NCBI RefSeq assembly: GCF_001612845.1
Contig: NZ_BDBF01000026.1
Location: 62,001 to 126,000, forward strand
Length of the DNA: 64,000 bases
Direction: 5' to 3'
Source of the DNA: Nocardia elegans NBRC 108235
GTDB taxonomy: Bacteria; Actinomycetota; Actinomycetes; Mycobacteriales; Mycobacteriaceae
Positions 8,172-16,713 of this stretch are shown in pieces. A model generated the notes under the pieces. It made no database searches. It worked only from the letters and a program-made list of their open reading frames with translations, and was not told where the DNA came from. Position 1 is the first letter of the stretch, and each line of letters starts with the position of its first letter. Made by a program: the position numbers and the translations under genes.

Positions 8172-8993
8172 TCACTCAGGTTCGGTGACGAAGTCGATGA
8201 GCTGTTCCACCGCGCCCAGCAGCGGCGCCTCCAGATCGCGGAAGCTGTCGACGGCGTTGTAGACCCGCCGCCAGCCCTCCGACGGGGTACCCCAGCCGAG
8301 GCGGCGGCAGACACCGGTCTTCCAGTCCTCACCGCGCGGGACCTGCGGCCAGGCCTCGATACCGAGGGCCTGTGGCCGCACCGCCTGCCAGATATCGATG
8401 TAGGGATGACCCGTCACCAGGACGTGGGGGCCGAGGCCGGTGGTCAGATTCGTCTCCTTGGACCCGGTGACCAGGTGATCGACCAGTACCCCGACCCGGC
8501 GGCCGGGCTCGGGGCGGAAGTCGGTCAGACGCTCGGCGAGATGGTCGAGTCCTTCCAGATGCTCCACGACCACGCCCTCCACGCGCAGATCGTGCCCCCA
8601 CACGCGTTCTACCAGCGCCGCGTCGTGTACGCCCTCGACCCAGATCCGGCTGGCGCGCGCGACGCGGGCGCGCAGCCCCTCCACCCGCGTCGAGCCCGAG
8701 GCGGAGCGGGTGGGTGCGGCCGGCGCGGCCACTGTCGGACGAACCAGCGTCACCGGCCGGCCGTCGATGAGGAACGCCGCCTCCCGCAAGGCGAAGAGCC
8801 GGACCCTTCCACCCCGGTCCTCGAGTTTGACGAAGTCGCCGTCGTAGGTGCGCTCGAAACCGACCACGGCACCGCAGAATCCGCTGGCCGCGTCCTCGGC
8901 GACGAGATCGCGTTCGGCGACGACCTGCGGTACCGCGCGCTTGCGGGTTCGAGCATGTCCGGAATAGATGTCACCGTAGTCGCGCGCACTCAC
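8172..8993 (-). CDS. DUF3097 family protein
   Basis: The 273-residue protein starts at GTG 8993 (VSARDYGDIYSGHARTRK), the usual N-terminus of the actinobacterial DUF3097 family as I remember it. Recognisable stretches are GFCGAVVGFERTYDGDFVKLEDRGG, VEGVHDAALVERVWGHDLR with a Toprim-like acidic patch, and HVLVTGHPYIDIWQAVRP. The function of the family is not established. The longer frame to 9404 is rejected because it overlaps the divergent NfeD gene. It lies 58 bp upstream of the dienelactone hydrolase gene and may be co-transcribed with it. Confidence 0.85.
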   Translation of the reverse strand: MSARDYGDIYSGHARTRKRAVPQVVAERDLVAEDAASGFCGAVVGFERTYDGDFVKLEDRGGRVRLFALREAAFLIDGRPVTLVRPTVAAPAAPTRSASGSTRVEGLRARVARASRIWVEGVHDAALVERVWGHDLRVEGVVVEHLEGLDHLAERLTDFRPEPGRRVGVLVDHLVTGSKETNLTTGLGPHVLVTGHPYIDIWQAVRPQALGIEAWPQVPRGEDWKTGVCRRLGWGTPSEGWRRVYNAVDSFRDLEAPLLGAVEQLIDFVTEPE

Positions 8994-9171
8994 CCGGCCG
9001 AAACTACCTGTTTCCCTTGCCGTTCGGCGGGAGGCGAGGCCACGAGCGACGGTGCGGTCCGGCCGACGACGGCTCGCGCCCACCGGATCCGGACCGATGA
9101 CCGGCGTGTTTCCGCTCGACTCGTCCCGCTTAAAGGCGCGGAAAAACGGACAGGCACGGTACGGTTGACTC

Positions 9172-9603
9172 GTGGCCGCAATCGTATGGCTGGTCGCGGG
9201 AATTCTGCTCGCCGCAGCCGAGATGCTCACCGGTGACTTCACGCTGCTCATGTTGGGCGGGGCGGCGTTGATCACCGCGGGGGTTGCCGGGATCGCGCAG
9301 ACGTCGGTGGTGATCGACGCCGTGGTGTTCGCCATCTCCGCCATCGGGCTGCTGTTCGTCGTCCGCCCGATGTTGTTGCGCCGCTTCGCGACTCCACCGC
9401 CCACGCCGACGAATGTCGATGCGTTGCCGGGAAAGACGGCGAAGGTGCTGGAGCCGGTGAACGAGAACAGCGGTCAGGTGAAGATCGGTGGCGAGGTGTG
9501 GAGTGCACGCCCGTTCGACCCGGCCGATGAATATGCCGAGGGTGAGACCGTCTACGTCATGAAGATCGACGGCGCGCACGCCGTCGTCTGGAAGGGGCCG
9601 TAA
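9172..9603 (+). CDS. NfeD-family membrane protein
   Basis: This 143-residue protein has two to three N-terminal membrane helices (VWLVAGILLAAAEML; LIMLGGAALITAGVAG-type; AVVFAISAIGLLFVVRPM) and a soluble C-terminal OB-fold domain with the NfeD signature GKTAKVLEPVNENSGQVKIGGEVWSA and ending VYVMKIDGAHAVVW. NfeD proteins partner with SPFH/stomatin proteins in membrane microdomains. The TAATG overlap with the next gene fits the classical nfeD-SPFH operon. It starts with GTG at 9172. Confidence 0.9.
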   Translation: MAAIVWLVAGILLAAAEMLTGDFTLLMLGGAALITAGVAGIAQTSVVIDAVVFAISAIGLLFVVRPMLLRRFATPPPTPTNVDALPGKTAKVLEPVNENSGQVKIGGEVWSARPFDPADEYAEGETVYVMKIDGAHAVVWKGP

Positions 9604-10847
9604 TGGCTGTACTGATCGTCGCGATCGTCATCGTGGTGCTGGTCGCGGTGGTGGTCTTCAAGTCGATCGCGCTGGTACCGCAGGCCGAGGCCGCGGTGAT
9701 CGAGCGGCTGGGCAGATATTCGCGCACCGTATCGGGCCAGCTGACATTCCTGGTCCCGTTCGCCGACCGGATCCGCGCCAAGGTCGACCTGCGCGAACGG
9801 GTCGTCTCGTTCCCGCCGCAGCCGGTGATCACCCAGGACAACCTCACCGTGCAGATCGACTCGGTGGTGTATTTCCAGGTCACCAGCCCGCAGGCCGCGG
9901 TCTACGAGATCAGCAACTACATCGCCGCGGTGGAGCAGCTGACCATCACCACCCTGCGCAACGTGGTCGGCGGTATGACCCTGGAGGAGACGCTGACCTC
10001 GCGCGACCAGATCAACTCGCAGCTGCGCGGCGTCCTCGACGAGGCGACCGGCCGCTGGGGCCTGCGGGTGGCGCGAGTGGAATTGAAGGCCATCGATCCG
10101 CCGCCGTCGATCCAGGAATCGATGGAGAAGCAGATGAAGGCCGACCGCGAGAAGCGCGCGATGATCCTCACCGCGGAAGGTAATCGCGAGGCGCAGATCA
10201 AGACGGCCGAGGGTGCCAAGCAGTCGCAGATCCTCGCGGCCGAAGGTTCCAAGCAGTCGGCCATCCTGTCCGCCGAAGGTGAGCGGCAGAGCCGGATTCT
10301 GCGCGCCCAGGGTGAACGTGCGGCCGCCTACCTGCAGGCGCAGGGCCAGGCCAAGGCGATCGAAAAGGTCTTCGCCGCCATCAAATCCGGCAAACCGACC
10401 CCGGAACTGCTCGCCTACCAGTACATGCAGACCTTGCCGCTGGTGGCGAAGGGCGACGCCAACAAGGTCTGGATGGTGCCCAGCGACTTCGGCAAGGCAC
10501 TGGAAGGGTTCGCTCGCAACTTCGGCACCCAGGGCGAGGACGGCGTCTTCCGTTACGAGCCCAGTGACGACGGCGCCGCGAACGCACCCGACGACGACGC
10601 CGATGAAGTCGCCGACTGGTTCGACATCAAAACCGACCCGGCCGCCGAGCGAGCGGTGCGCGCCGCCGAGGCCGCGGCGGCCACACCGGTCGATTCGCCG
10701 CTTGTCGCGCCCAATCAGCCCCGGCATCTGCCGCCGCAGAGCGCGCCCATTCCGCCGTCACCGCCGGCGCAGCAGCAGCAACCGGCGCCGCGCCCCGGCG
10801 ATGCCGGCGGGCGCCCGTGGCAGCCGCCGGAATATCCGGGACGTTAA
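9603..10847 (+). CDS. SPFH/Band 7 (stomatin/QmcA-like) membrane protein
   Basis: The 414-residue protein has one N-terminal membrane helix (residues 2-20), then a Band 7 domain (LVPQAEAAVIERLGRYSRT; VDLRERVVSFPPQPVITQDN; DSVVYFQV), then a long Ala/Glu/Gln-rich coiled coil with repeated EGxxxxxI units (AEGAKQSQILAAEGSKQSAI), and a Pro-rich disordered tail after about residue 340. Such proteins oligomerise on the membrane and organise microdomains or regulate proteases. It starts inside the stop codon of the NfeD gene and is followed by a perfect 17-bp hairpin. Confidence 0.92.
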   Translation: MAVLIVAIVIVVLVAVVVFKSIALVPQAEAAVIERLGRYSRTVSGQLTFLVPFADRIRAKVDLRERVVSFPPQPVITQDNLTVQIDSVVYFQVTSPQAAVYEISNYIAAVEQLTITTLRNVVGGMTLEETLTSRDQINSQLRGVLDEATGRWGLRVARVELKAIDPPPSIQESMEKQMKADREKRAMILTAEGNREAQIKTAEGAKQSQILAAEGSKQSAILSAEGERQSRILRAQGERAAAYLQAQGQAKAIEKVFAAIKSGKPTPELLAYQYMQTLPLVAKGDANKVWMVPSDFGKALEGFARNFGTQGEDGVFRYEPSDDGAANAPDDDADEVADWFDIKTDPAAERAVRAAEAAAATPVDSPLVAPNQPRHLPPQSAPIPPSPPAQQQQPAPRPGDAGGRPWQPPEYPGR

Positions 10848-10874
10848 CGGGGTAACCGTATTTCGGCGATGATC

Positions 10875-10911
10875 CGAATGCCGGTCCGCATATCATGCGG
10901 ACCGGCATTCG
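10875..10911 (+). terminator. Perfect 17-bp stem-loop terminator
   Basis: The arm CGAATGCCGGTCCGCAT and its exact complement are separated by the 3-base loop ATC. It lies 28 bp after the SPFH stop and is followed by a short AATTT, so it should end the nfeD-SPFH transcript. Confidence 0.8.
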
Positions 10912-10947
10912 AATTTCGGTGCACGGCACGCGGACTCGGGGGTGGCG

Positions 10948-12243
10948 ATGGCGACACGGCGGGCGGTGCTGCGTGCCGCGGCGTTGGCGCCGATGCTGAC
11001 CGCGTGCGCACCCGGAGTGCTGTTCGGCCACCCCGCCTCGGTGCGTATCGCGGTGCCCTGGAGCGGATCCGAGCTGGCCGCGTTCCGCCGGGTACTGGAG
11101 GACGCGGGGCTGGGTGCCACGGTCGCGGTGCTGCCGCTCGGCGACGACATCGATACGGCCTTGCAGGCGCGCGGCCGCTCCGCACCCGATCTGGTGATGT
11201 TGCCCGAGGTCGGCCGGATCGGAGAGCTGGCGGGCGGGGTGCTACGGGCGCTGCCCCCCACGTTGTGGCACGACGCGGCGGGCCCGCGCTATCCGGAACA
11301 GTGGCGCTCGCTGCTGTGGAAAGACGGTGCGCTGTACGGCATTCCGTTCAAGGCGGCCGACAAATCGCTGGTGTGGTACGACCGCTACGCCTTCGGCGGC
11401 GACCGCCCGCGCGACGACCCGCGGGATTGGACCGTCTCCCAGTGGCCGCAACGCATCGCGGCGGCGACCACCCGCCGTCCGTTGGCATTGGGCGGTGCCG
11501 ACGGCTGGGTACTGGCCGACCTGTTCGGCAACATCCTCTACGGCGAATCCGCCTGGGACTACCAGGATTTGGCCTCCGCCGGCGAACCGGACCGTCCGCG
11601 GGAATGGGATCGCGACGCGGTGCGGGCGACCCTGTACCGACTGGGCACGCTGTGGGCGCCGCGCGACACCTTCCCGGGCGGTATCGCCGCGACGCTGACC
11701 CGGCAATTTCCGGAATCGGTGCGTGAGGTGTTCGAACGGCGCACCGCGGCGATGGTGGTGGCGCCCGATTTCGCGGAACCCATCGTGCGCAGCTGTCTGC
11801 GCCGGGCGGGCCGGCCCGGCGATGCCGTGGGCGTGATGCCCTTTCCGGCGGTGGCGCCCGGCGGTCTGCGCCCGGCCATCGGCGGCGGCGACGTGATCGT
11901 CGCGACCGCGGCCGGCGCCCACGATGCGGTACCCGTGCTCGCCGCCCTGACCGCACCGGCCGCCGTCTCGGCCTGGATCGGCGACTACGGCGGCTTCCTG
12001 GCGCCCAGCCCGCGCACGGTCCCGGATCACCCGCCGATGCTGGAACCGGTTGCGGGCGAGCTGCATTCGTGGACCGCCTTCGATTTCGCCGACCTCATCG
12101 GCGCCGCCGGACGCCGCGACGGCCTGTGGCGGGTACTGACCGATTTGCTCATCACCGTCGGCGACGGCCACGCCGAACGACTGGAGGCGGCGGTCGACCA
12201 CGCCGTGCGCGCACTCGACGAGTTCGAACGGAGAGCGCGATGA
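10948..12243 (+). CDS. ABC transporter extracellular solute-binding lipoprotein
   Basis: The 431-residue protein begins MATRRAVLRAAALAPMLTAC, a signal with twin arginines and a lipobox (LTAC, Cys about residue 20), so it should be a membrane-tethered binding protein. The mature part resembles sugar-type (cluster B) binding proteins: VRIAVPWSGSELAAFRRVLED near the N-terminus, then LYGIPFKAADKSLVWYDR and W/Y-rich ligand-cleft residues. I chose the ATG at 10948 (GGGGG 7-10 bases upstream) over the GTG at 10942. Its stop overlaps the start of the fused permease gene by ATGA. The substrate cannot be told from sequence. Confidence 0.85.
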   Translation: MATRRAVLRAAALAPMLTACAPGVLFGHPASVRIAVPWSGSELAAFRRVLEDAGLGATVAVLPLGDDIDTALQARGRSAPDLVMLPEVGRIGELAGGVLRALPPTLWHDAAGPRYPEQWRSLLWKDGALYGIPFKAADKSLVWYDRYAFGGDRPRDDPRDWTVSQWPQRIAAATTRRPLALGGADGWVLADLFGNILYGESAWDYQDLASAGEPDRPREWDRDAVRATLYRLGTLWAPRDTFPGGIAATLTRQFPESVREVFERRTAAMVVAPDFAEPIVRSCLRRAGRPGDAVGVMPFPAVAPGGLRPAIGGGDVIVATAAGAHDAVPVLAALTAPAAVSAWIGDYGGFLAPSPRTVPDHPPMLEPVAGELHSWTAFDFADLIGAAGRRDGLWRVLTDLLITVGDGHAERLEAAVDHAVRALDEFERRAR

Positions 12244-14174
12244 CGGCCGGGCACATCCACGCTCACGGGCTGGATCTGGAGCCGGCGCTCACGCGGATCG
12301 CCGGTCCGGTGATCCCGGGCCGCCACCCCCGGCGGTGGTCGATGTGGCCGGCGCAGCTGCCCGCACTGCTGCTGATCCTGCTGCTGCTGGTGGGACCGGC
12401 CGCCACCACGGTCTGGACCGCGGTCCGCGCCCAGTGGGAGATGGTGGGCTGGTGTGCGCTGCTGGTGGTCCTGGTCGCGGTGAGCACGATGCTGTGGCGC
12501 GGGGACGACGCGGTGCGCGCGGTGGTGGCGGCGGCCGTGCGTGGCCGCTGGAGTTTGCTGCGAAACCGATTGTGGCCGATGGTTTTCCGCCGCCGGGCAC
12601 CCGACGGCGCGAGAATCGTCGCGCGGGTACGCTGGCGGTCTCTGTGGTGGCCCGTCCTGGTGATCGCGCTCGCGGTCACGATCCGCGGAATCGGCGTCGA
12701 GCTCGGGCCCGGTGGGCGCGGCGCCTACGCCCGGACCCTGGTCTGGGTTCTGTGCGCGGTGGCGGTTCTGGTCCTCGCCCTGGAACTGGCCTGGCATGGC
12801 CGCCGCGGCTGGTGGCCCTGGCAGCCGCTGATCCTGCCCTTCGGCGTGTCCGCGTTCGTCGCCGGACTGGCCCTGCGCCTGCTGGCCGAGAACCCCGATT
12901 ACCGGATGCCGGTCCCGGGCGTGACCGGGCAGCGCATCTGGTTGATGACCACGCTGATCGTGGCCTTCGTCTGGTGCTGGCTGGGGGCGCTGTTCGCGCT
13001 GTTCCGCGCCGCGATCGCCGCCATCGAAGCCGATCCCGTGCGGCGTGGCTATCTCGAGGATGCGCGCGGCGTGGCGCGAACCCGGGCCCGGCTGTTCGAA
13101 CTCATGCGGCCGGTGTTGCTGATTCTGGGCCTCGTCGTCGCCGTCGCGGCGGCCCGGATTTTCGACATCATCCTGGTCGCGGTGCCGGGGTCGCTGCAGT
13201 ATTCGCTGGACTCGGCGACCGTGCACTGGTGGCGGCTGGTCTCGGATCCCGATGCCGATCCCGGTGTGGCCGCGGCCTATTCGCTGCCGCTGGCGGTGCT
13301 GATCGGTTCGGCGGCGTGGATTCTGCAGACCGACGTGCGACGCCACCGCGTCGGCTGGATGCGCCGCCCGGCCGTCGATCCGGTCCGTACCAGGCGCACT
13401 GCGCGCGGCGTCCTGCGAGTCGTGGCGGTCTCGCTCCTCTCGCTGGGTCCGCTGCTGGCGTTGGCGGTGTTCGGCTGGGTGGGCGCCGACGGGCCCGCCT
13501 TCGCTGGGACCGGTTCGGTCTGGCAGCACCGAGAGTTGTTGCACGCCATGGCCAATACCGGCTGGGTCGCGGTGTGGGCGACGGTCCTGGTCATCGGTGC
13601 GGCCTTCCCGGTCGCCCACCAACTCGCCGCGCTGCCCGCCGATGCGCTGCGTTCGCGGATCGCGGTGGTGGTGCTGGTGGTGTTCACCGTCCTGCCCGCG
13701 CAGCTCTACGTCGGGCCGATCCGGCGTGTCATCGAGCGGATGGGGTTGACCGGGACGTCGTTTTCCTCGCTGATCGTGGTGCATGCCGCGATCGGCCTGC
13801 CCATCGCGATCCTGATTCTGCGGGGGGCGCTGCTCGCGCCCTCGGACGGCCCGGCCGCCGACGCACTGCACGGTCTGGCGAAACCGTGGGCCGTCCTGGG
13901 CCGCGTGGTGTCCACCGCCTGGCCCGCCGTCGGCGCGGTCGCGGTGCTCGAACTGATTCAGGTGTGGAACGACTTCTTCATCGGACTCATGGTCAGCGGC
14001 GCCGACGTCAGTCCGTGGTCGCTGCTGCTGTGGGGCGACGCCCGGCAGTTCCAGGAGAACGCCGCCCATCTCGCGGCCGGGGCTCTGCTGTCGACGATCC
14101 CGCCTGTGCTGCTGTTGCTGGTGACCTGGCGTCGCTTCCTGGTTCCGGGATTGACGGGCGGGATCGTGCGATGA
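12240..14174 (+). CDS. Fused two-domain ABC transporter permease (MalF+MalG type)
   Basis: The 644-residue protein has about twelve hydrophobic segments, twice the usual number for a sugar-type permease. The N-terminal half (about residues 30-390) carries an EAA-like loop, DPVRRGYLEDARGVARTRARLFELMRPVL. The C-terminal half (about 400-644) has a second one, DALHGLAKPWAVLGRVVSTAWP, followed by VLELIQVWNDFFIGLMV, the MalG-like signature. It thus looks like a MalF-MalG fusion able to form the whole membrane channel. It overlaps both neighbours by ATGA. No ATPase gene is present in the operon, so a shared MsmX/UgpC-type ATPase elsewhere is inferred. Confidence 0.85.
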   Translation: MTAGHIHAHGLDLEPALTRIAGPVIPGRHPRRWSMWPAQLPALLLILLLLVGPAATTVWTAVRAQWEMVGWCALLVVLVAVSTMLWRGDDAVRAVVAAAVRGRWSLLRNRLWPMVFRRRAPDGARIVARVRWRSLWWPVLVIALAVTIRGIGVELGPGGRGAYARTLVWVLCAVAVLVLALELAWHGRRGWWPWQPLILPFGVSAFVAGLALRLLAENPDYRMPVPGVTGQRIWLMTTLIVAFVWCWLGALFALFRAAIAAIEADPVRRGYLEDARGVARTRARLFELMRPVLLILGLVVAVAAARIFDIILVAVPGSLQYSLDSATVHWWRLVSDPDADPGVAAAYSLPLAVLIGSAAWILQTDVRRHRVGWMRRPAVDPVRTRRTARGVLRVVAVSLLSLGPLLALAVFGWVGADGPAFAGTGSVWQHRELLHAMANTGWVAVWATVLVIGAAFPVAHQLAALPADALRSRIAVVVLVVFTVLPAQLYVGPIRRVIERMGLTGTSFSSLIVVHAAIGLPIAILILRGALLAPSDGPAADALHGLAKPWAVLGRVVSTAWPAVGAVAVLELIQVWNDFFIGLMVSGADVSPWSLLLWGDARQFQENAAHLAAGALLSTIPPVLLLLVTWRRFLVPGLTGGIVR

Positions 14175-15886
14175 GCGGCGGCCACTCGCACCGGCCCGAG
14201 CACGACATCGGGTCGCAACTCATCGCCACCCCGAAATCCTCGATCTGGCAGGGCTTCCTGGGTGCGGCCTGGGTGATGTCGTCGTCGCTGCTGCTCGAGG
14301 TGGTGGCGAAACTGCTGGAGGGTTCGGTCGGGCAGAGCCGGGTGCTGAACTCGCTGGCCGGGGTGTTGCGGTGGGTGGCGGTCGCGGTGGTGGCGGCCGC
14401 CGCGCTGTATGTGCTGTGGCGCAAGACGATGGATATGCGCGAGGGTGCGCGCATCCGCCGGGAACTGGATCTCACCGCGGACCTGGTCCAGCCGCCACCG
14501 GTGGTCGAGCGGACCGTCGCGGCGCTGCCGGCCTCCGCACCGGCCGGGGCGCGGCCGCTGGATGAGGCCGATACGGCCGTCGCCGACGTCCTGCGGGCAT
14601 TGCCCTTCACCGACTACGAGGCCGCCGGGCTCTATGACACGGTCACCGCGATGCTCGACAGCGCGACGGTCCTGCCGGGGGAGCAGGCGGTCCTGCGGCG
14701 TTCCACCGGCGAGGTTCTGATCCGGCTCGCCGCCCACGGCGTGATCGTCCACCACGGACACGACCGATTCGCCGTGGACAAGTCCACGAACTCGCCGGAC
14801 CTCGCCGTGATCCGCCGCACACCGCAGTGGCGCGCCGCGTGGCCGGCGCTGATCCGGCACTACTCCGATCGGGCGACGCGCTGGGCGGTGGCCCTGGATT
14901 CGTACCGGCTCGGTGCCGGCGCGCATCGGTGGTTCACGGGATCGGCGGACCGACTGGCCGAGCTGGTGCGCGAATGCGACGAATGTGACCACGGCATCGA
15001 GCTCGACATCCCCGCCCTGGCCCGCATCGCCGACGCGCTCGACCTCTGGTACGCCCGGATCGGGAAGCCTTCCGACTGTCCCGCGGCGCGGGCGATGGTG
15101 GCGCTGAGCGAAGCGGCGCATCCGCAGATTCACGAACTGGCCTCGATCCGCTGCGGGCTGCCGCCCGACACCGCGACACGCCGACGATGGCCGCGTCCCC
15201 TCCGGCGGCCACGCAGCCGCCCGCGTCGGAGCACGGGCCTGCACGCTCGCCGCGCGCATGCCGAGGCGATGCGGGACTTCGATCGCTTACCGGGCGGGGA
15301 GTACCCGCTGGCCGAGATCGTGGCCGGATTCGAGCGCGCCTGGTGGCTGCTGCCACGGCGCGATATCGCCGCGGAGGTCTGCGCCCTGAACGACCTCGCC
15401 ATCGCACATCTGTACGAAGGCCGCCTGGACGCCGCGCGCGACCGGCTCGAACTGGCCGAAACCCTGACCCGCGGCGGTCGCCATCCGTCCGGGCGGGCAC
15501 ACACCTTCGAAACGTTGGGCCTGCTGTGGTGGATGCGCGGCGAGCCCCGGCGCGCGATGCGCTGGTGGCTGCTGGCGCTGACCCGCTATCGCGATCTCGG
15601 TCACGAACTGGGAATCTGCCGGTGTCTGCAGCATCTGGGCAGCGCCGTCGCGGTGACACCCGAATACGGCGGTCTGCTGCTCGCGGGGCCGCTGAGCACC
15701 GGAGAGGTCCTGCGCCAGGCCTCCGGCTGGCTGGCCTATGCCGCGCGGTGCCATCCGGGCGGTACCGGCCGCGCGCCCGCCCTCGCCGCCCGCTACCGTC
15801 GGCGTGTCGCGGACGCGCTGGAGAACGCGCATGTCGCGCCGCTGGAGACGGTGGACCGGTGGCCCGTCACCGTGTCCGAGCGTTAG
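14171..15886 (+). CDS. Membrane-anchored helical (TPR-like) protein of the ABC operon
   Basis: The 571-residue protein has two predicted membrane helices near the N-terminus (about residues 28-50 and 64-84, the latter VLRWVAVAVVAAAALYVLW) followed by about 480 cytoplasmic residues. The C-terminal third contains paired helices of tetratricopeptide character (EVCALNDLAIAHLYEGRLDAARDRLELAE; HTFETLGLLWWMRGEPRRAMRWWLLAL). A Pro/Arg-rich linker, CGLPPDTATRRRWPRPLRRP, lies around residues 330-350. No catalytic motif is visible. Coupling by ATGA to the permease suggests a transporter-associated scaffold or sensor. The start is the ATG at 14171. Confidence 0.75.
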   Translation: MSGGHSHRPEHDIGSQLIATPKSSIWQGFLGAAWVMSSSLLLEVVAKLLEGSVGQSRVLNSLAGVLRWVAVAVVAAAALYVLWRKTMDMREGARIRRELDLTADLVQPPPVVERTVAALPASAPAGARPLDEADTAVADVLRALPFTDYEAAGLYDTVTAMLDSATVLPGEQAVLRRSTGEVLIRLAAHGVIVHHGHDRFAVDKSTNSPDLAVIRRTPQWRAAWPALIRHYSDRATRWAVALDSYRLGAGAHRWFTGSADRLAELVRECDECDHGIELDIPALARIADALDLWYARIGKPSDCPAARAMVALSEAAHPQIHELASIRCGLPPDTATRRRWPRPLRRPRSRPRRSTGLHARRAHAEAMRDFDRLPGGEYPLAEIVAGFERAWWLLPRRDIAAEVCALNDLAIAHLYEGRLDAARDRLELAETLTRGGRHPSGRAHTFETLGLLWWMRGEPRRAMRWWLLALTRYRDLGHELGICRCLQHLGSAVAVTPEYGGLLLAGPLSTGEVLRQASGWLAYAARCHPGGTGRAPALAARYRRRVADALENAHVAPLETVDRWPVTVSER

Positions 15887-16283
15887 CCCTCCGACCGGCC
15901 CGAATAGGCGTTCGCCCGCGATTCGAGGCCGCGAAACCGCCGATTTCGGGCGTCGTCATGCGACTGAGGTCACTATATCTCAGTGATCTCGACCACATAA
16001 CGTTTATATAACTACAGTAATGTAACGCGCGTTTATCGCACTATGCGCTGCGTAAACGTGAATATCCTCCATGTCGGGTTGAGACAGTTCGGTTGTTATC
16101 GCAACGTGATGTTTCGAGATTTCTCCGTTACCGTCGTTTGCAGCTCGGAATTCCGGGCTGACGCTCGAATCGCTGAACACCGGCAACCCTGTCCCGCGGT
16201 TCGAGTTCGACCCCGACATACCTGGGGGCAGGGACCCGAAATCGCCACCATCGGGCCGGCTGGGCGCAGGCAGGAAAAACCAC
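15887..16283 (+). other. Long structured leader and promoter region of the rpf gene
   Basis: These 397 bases hold no convincing gene. The first half is AT-rich (about 15965-16070) with an imperfect inverted repeat GAGGTCACT/AGTGATCTC at 15966-15990 and TATATAACTACAGTAATG, likely promoter sequence. The second half is GC-rich and foldable: CAGCTCGG/CCGGGCTG at 16141-16160, CTCGAA/TTCGAG at 16164-16205, and GGGGGCAGGGACCCG near 16224-16237. Actinobacterial rpf genes often have c-di-AMP (ydaO-type) riboswitches, but the hallmark GGGTGAA and CAGCTAACC boxes are absent here, so a riboswitch is only a possibility. Confidence 0.35.
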
Positions 16284-16619
16284 ATGTCTCGTAACCGTAA
16301 GTTCAGCACTCGCGCACTCGGCTTCGCCGCCGTCGCCGGCGCCATCGTCGCCGTCCCCTTCGGCCTGACCGCTACCGCGTCTGCCGACGGCGGCCACGAC
16401 TGGGATGCCGTGGCGGCGTGCGAGGCCAGCGGCAACTGGGGCGCCGATACCGGCAACGGTTTCTACGGCGGCCTGCAGTTCACCCAGAGCACCTGGGAGG
16501 CCAACGGCGGCAGTGGCAACCCGGCCAACGCCAGCCGCGCCGAGCAGATCCGCGTCGCGGAGAACGTGCTCGCCAGCCAGGGCCCCGGCGCCTGGCCGGT
16601 TTGCGGCGCCAACCTCTAA
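16284..16619 (+). CDS. Resuscitation-promoting factor, minimal Rpf domain protein
   Basis: This 111-residue secreted protein has a signal peptide (SRNRKFSTRALGFAAVAGAIVAVPFG..., predicted cleavage after ATASA near residue 34) followed by a single Rpf domain: HDWDAVAACEASGNW with the catalytic Glu in CEASGNW, NGFYGGLQFTQSTW, and paired domain cysteines, the last in WPVCGANL. Rpf domains are lysozyme-like muralytic enzymes that help restart growth of dormant mycolic-acid bacteria. It is about the size of the short RpfC/D/E class, with no LysM or extra domain. A purine-rich AGGCAGGAAAAA at 16268-16279 precedes the ATG. A hairpin terminator follows. Confidence 0.93.
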   Translation: MSRNRKFSTRALGFAAVAGAIVAVPFGLTATASADGGHDWDAVAACEASGNWGADTGNGFYGGLQFTQSTWEANGGSGNPANASRAEQIRVAENVLASQGPGAWPVCGANL

Positions 16620-16660
16620 GGTTCGCCGCCCGCGGTTCGTCCGCATACACAAGCGTGCAG

Positions 16661-16696
16661 ACAGGCCCCTCCCGGATCTACCCGGAAGGGGCCTGT
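16661..16696. terminator. Bidirectional hairpin terminator
   Basis: The arms ACAGGCCCCTCCCGG (16661-16675) and CCGGAAGGGGCCTGT (16682-16696) pair with a single mismatch around a six-base loop. It lies between the rpf stop and the end of the converging monooxygenase gene and can serve both. Confidence 0.8.
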
Positions 16697-16713
16697 CGCG
16701 TTGTATCCGCCGG

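Noticed and set aside
12027..14069. 680-residue antisense frame over the fused permease
   Set aside because: Composition is His/Arg/Gln/Asp-rich without hydrophobic pattern or motifs; it mirrors the membrane-protein codons on the other strand.
15887..16283. Definite ydaO-type riboswitch call in the rpf leader
   Set aside because: The GGGTGAA and CAGCTAACC consensus elements are missing, so only a structured leader is reported.
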